Positions 61,614-64,000 of a stretch of 64,000 bases of DNA are shown in pieces. Positions within the stretch are counted from its first letter, which is position 1. Every line of letters starts with the position of its first letter. The DNA is from Gammaproteobacteria bacterium (GTDB taxonomy: Bacteria > Pseudomonadota > Gammaproteobacteria > SZUA-152), in assembly GCA_021647505.1 (NCBI GenBank), contig JAKIUN010000008.1, positions 1 to 64,000 of the forward strand, read 5' to 3'. Both the position numbers and the translations under genes were made by a program. The notes beneath the pieces were generated by a model that saw nothing but the letters and a program-made list of their open reading frames with translations, ran no database searches and was not told the DNA's origin.

Positions 61614-63746
61614 TCAGCCCCGGCGCCAGGTGTGAAAACGCCCTACCCAGTCGAGCAGCCTTTCCGGCTTGTGGTTTTTCTTCCACGCCCCGGCGACGAA
61701 CTTGTTGGCCTCGGCCATGGTTGGGTAGATGTGAATGGTGGCGAGTATTTTATTCAAGCCCAGGCCGTGTTTCATGGCCATGACGAACTCGGCGATCAGG
61801 TCGCCGGCGTGTGAGCCGACGATGGTGACACCGAGGATCTTGTCTTTGCCGGGCACCGTCAGCACTTTTACCAGGCCGTGATCTTCGCTGTCGGCAATGG
61901 CACGGTCGAGGTCATCGATACCATAGGTGGTGATCTCGAAGGCAATGCCTTTTTCGCGTGCCTCCTGTTCATTGAGGCCGACGCGAGCGACTTCCGGGTC
62001 GGTATAGGTGGCCCACGGAATCACTGAATAATCGACACGGAAGGACTTGAACGGGCTGAACAGGGCATTGACCGAGGCATACCAGGCCTGATGTGAAGCG
62101 GTGTGCGTGAACTGATAGGGGCCGGTGACGTCGCCGCAAACGTAAATGTTCGGGTAATTGGTGCGCAGGAAGGGATCGGCCTCGATGGTGCCGGTGCGGG
62201 CGATGCGCACATCCAGTGATTCGAGCCCGAAGCCCTGTGTGTTGGCGCGCCGGCCGAGGGCGATGAGCACGCGGTCAAAGGGGATGCTGACTTCCCCGCC
62301 CGCGTTTGCGCAGATCAGCGTGGTGTCGGCACCGCTGCCTTCAAAGCGGATGGCGGTATGCCCGGTGAGCACCTGCATGCCTTCGTCGACAAAACGCTGT
62401 TTGACCAGGGCAGAGATTTCGCTGTCTTCGCGTGGCATGATGTGTTCGCCGCGTTGCACCAGGGTGACCTGGCTGCCCAGCCGCTGAAAACTTTGCGCCA
62501 GCTCGCAACCGATGGGGCCGCCGCCGAGCACCAGCAGGCGCTGTGGTTGTTCACGTAAATCCCAGAGGGTATCCGAGGTCAGATAATCGACCGCATCGAT
62601 GCCGGGAATATCCGGCACTGCGGGCCGTGCACCGGTAGCGACAATGATCGTGCGCGTCGTCAGCGTCCTGCCATTGACCTCGACTTCGAAGGGTGAACGA
62701 ATCTGCGCATCACCCTGTACGACATCCACGCCCAAGCGGGTAAAACGCTCTACGGAGTCGTGTGGTTCGATTTTTTTGATGACCCGCTGAATACGCTCCA
62801 TCACCTCGGCGAAATCAAAACTTACCTCGGTCTTTTGCAGACCAAAATCCTTGGCCCGGTGGGCATAGCTGAGCATTTTCGCTGAGCGGATCAGCGCCTT
62901 GCTGGGGACGCAGCCGGTATTGAGACAATCGCCACCCATTTTGTGTTTTTCGATCAGTGCGACCTTTGCCTTTACGGTTGCCGCAATCAGCGCCGAGACC
63001 AGTCCCGCCGAGCCGCCGCCGATCACCACCAGATTGTAATCAAAGGTCTTCGGTTGCGGGTAGTGCTGCTGGATTTTGCGCTGTTTCAGCCATTCGACGA
63101 GCTTTTTGGCCAGCAGGGGGAACAGGCCCAGCAGGGCGAACGACAACAGCAGGCCCGGTGACAGAATGCCGGACAGGGAGTCCAGTTTCCCCAACTGGCT
63201 GCCGGCATTTACATAGATAATGGTGCCCGGCAGCATGCCGATCTGGCTGACGAGATAGAAGCGCCATACCTTCATGGAGGTCAGGCCCATCACCAGGTTG
63301 ATAATGAAGAAAGGAAAGATGGGAATCAGGCGCAGGGTGAACAGATAAAAATCGCCGTCACGCTCGATGCCGGCATTGACCGCCTTCAGTTTGTCGCCAA
63401 AACGGCTTTGTACGTAGTCACGCAACAGAAAGCGCGAGATGAGAAAGGCCAGCGTGGCGCCAATGGTGCTGGCGAAGGAAATGATCAGAACACCGTAGGC
63501 GAGACCAAAAATGGCGCCACCCGCCAGGGTCATGATAGCGGCCCCGGGCAGCGACAGGGCGGTGACCAGAATATATAACGAAAAATACAGGGCGATGGTC
63601 AGTGCCTGATGGGCGGCGTAATAATCGAGAAATGATTGATGTTGTGACTTGAGAAAATCGAGTGTCAGATACTGGCCGAGATCAAAAATAAAAAAGGCGG
63701 CAATCAGTACGGCGACAAGAAGTAGTACGGTACGGCGGGAATTCAT
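61614..63746 (-). CDS. TVP38/TMEM64 membrane domain fused to FAD-dependent disulfide oxidoreductase
   Basis: The 710-residue protein has an N-terminal TVP38 (SNARE-associated/DedA-like) domain of about 230 residues. It shows SLPGAAIMTLAGGAIFGLAY and LRLIPIFPFFIINLVMGLTS. A pyridine-nucleotide disulfide oxidoreductase follows with FAD motif LVVIGGGSAGLVSALIA and the redox Cys pair in GGDCLNTGCVPSKALIRSA. The end is HIYPTMAEANKFVAGAW. This two-part architecture is known in bacteria, but its substrate is not; it is often misnamed mercuric reductase. The ATG at 63744-63746 is used because the frame upstream is low-complexity and overlaps a repeat. Confidence 0.92.
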   Translation of the reverse strand: MNSRRTVLLLVAVLIAAFFIFDLGQYLTLDFLKSQHQSFLDYYAAHQALTIALYFSLYILVTALSLPGAAIMTLAGGAIFGLAYGVLIISFASTIGATLAFLISRFLLRDYVQSRFGDKLKAVNAGIERDGDFYLFTLRLIPIFPFFIINLVMGLTSMKVWRFYLVSQIGMLPGTIIYVNAGSQLGKLDSLSGILSPGLLLSFALLGLFPLLAKKLVEWLKQRKIQQHYPQPKTFDYNLVVIGGGSAGLVSALIAATVKAKVALIEKHKMGGDCLNTGCVPSKALIRSAKMLSYAHRAKDFGLQKTEVSFDFAEVMERIQRVIKKIEPHDSVERFTRLGVDVVQGDAQIRSPFEVEVNGRTLTTRTIIVATGARPAVPDIPGIDAVDYLTSDTLWDLREQPQRLLVLGGGPIGCELAQSFQRLGSQVTLVQRGEHIMPREDSEISALVKQRFVDEGMQVLTGHTAIRFEGSGADTTLICANAGGEVSIPFDRVLIALGRRANTQGFGLESLDVRIARTGTIEADPFLRTNYPNIYVCGDVTGPYQFTHTASHQAWYASVNALFSPFKSFRVDYSVIPWATYTDPEVARVGLNEQEAREKGIAFEITTYGIDDLDRAIADSEDHGLVKVLTVPGKDKILGVTIVGSHAGDLIAEFVMAMKHGLGLNKILATIHIYPTMAEANKFVAGAWKKNHKPERLLDWVGRFHTWRRG

Positions 63747-63869
63747 GCAATATTTCCTGAATGTGTTGCGGAATCTTCGCGTTAGTGACTCAAAATCTGT
63801 GTGGTAGTTACAGCAGGCCGGAAATATTTGCTGGCCCGTCAAGCCAGTGGAGTCGTGGTCGTCAGCCAT

Positions 63870-63945
63870 GTAGGGTGGGCACGTTTTTTGTGCCCACGCG
63901 GTTGGCGCATATTCCACGTGGGCATGAAAAGCCTGCCCACCCTAC
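63870..63945. repeat. 76-base GTAGGGTGGGC palindromic repeat, copy 2
   Basis: This is 72 of 76 bases identical to the copy at 46034-46109, with the same inverted ends and a similar right flank (TTTTTGTGGGGAGCCGTCAG). It lies upstream of the TVP38 fusion gene. The remainder of 63747-64000 shows no gene. Confidence 0.85.
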
Positions 63946-64000
63946 CAAGTTTTTGTGGGGAGCCGTCAGGGTCGGAAATATTTGCCGACCCGCCAAGCCG

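Noticed and set aside
61614-63746. Mercuric reductase (merA)
   Set aside because: There is no HMA domain or C-terminal Cys pair, and the N-terminus is a TVP38 membrane domain. No other mer genes are present.

Overview
The window looks like a chromosomal segment of a gammaproteobacterium. The strongest pointer is the block at 1-8229, which holds ubiI-like, ubiH, pepP, ygfB, a ZapB-like gene, zapA, a 6S RNA gene and ygfA in the order known from enterobacteria and their relatives. The fadE/fadI/fadJ set and the long cco operon fit the same group. I cannot name a genus. Overall GC is fairly high, with AT-richer patches around 15.6-23.3 kb, 44.6-47 kb and 54.1-54.5 kb that look acquired.

Layout. 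1-8.2 kb: ubiquinone hydroxylases, aminopeptidase P, cell-division accessory genes, 6S RNA and a folate enzyme, with small membrane, GNAT and SirB2 genes between. 8.2-12.1 kb: a MoxR ATPase / DUF58 / transglutaminase operon, divergent from a large DUF748 (AsmA-like) protein. 14.8-23.3 kb: an accessory island flanked on both sides by decayed fragments of the same methylenetetrahydrofolate-reductase-like gene. The island is a six-gene minus-strand operon: diheme lipoprotein, DUF1501 protein, TlpA-like thioredoxin, DUF4266 lipoprotein, DUF3570 protein and an ApbE flavin transferase. 23.3-28.9 kb: dinB, hemW, an outer-membrane protein, a Sel1 lipoprotein, a roadblock/LC7 protein paired with a diiron (ODP-type) metallo-beta-lactamase-fold protein, and a cytochrome c lipoprotein. 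29-33.2 kb: a phosphorelay of Hpt protein, sensor kinase, response regulator and an Hpt-REC-REC-GGDEF protein. 33.3-36.3 kb: histidine phosphatase, Bax-like glucosaminidase and a YiiX-like protein. 36.3-45 kb: a complete fatty-acid beta-oxidation set (acyl-CoA dehydrogenase, thiolase, bifunctional hydratase/dehydrogenase, acyl-CoA ligase, thioesterase). 46-48.3 kb: repeats, gene remnants and a secreted PD40 beta-propeller. 48.4-60.3 kb: the cbb3 oxidase operon ccoNOQP, a 39-residue membrane protein, ccoG, ccoH, an intruding lipoprotein, ccoI and ccoS, then TauE/SafE and YjdF genes. 61.1-63.7 kb: a YcgN-like protein and a TVP38/FAD-oxidoreductase fusion.

The most interesting unit is the 15.6-22.2 kb operon. 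It puts an ApbE flavin transferase next to a DUF3570 protein that carries two SGAS motifs 20 residues apart, which resemble ApbE flavinylation sites. A CGCN-tailed DUF4266 lipoprotein, an exported thioredoxin, a Tat-like DUF1501 protein and a diheme cytochrome lipoprotein complete it. I infer an uncharacterised cell-envelope redox system with covalent flavin and haem. The intergenic regions are rich in palindromic mini-elements (at least five families) and gene remnants, including an FG-GAP repeat, two GxxExxY genes, an IS110-type transposase start and a heavy-metal RND pump tail.
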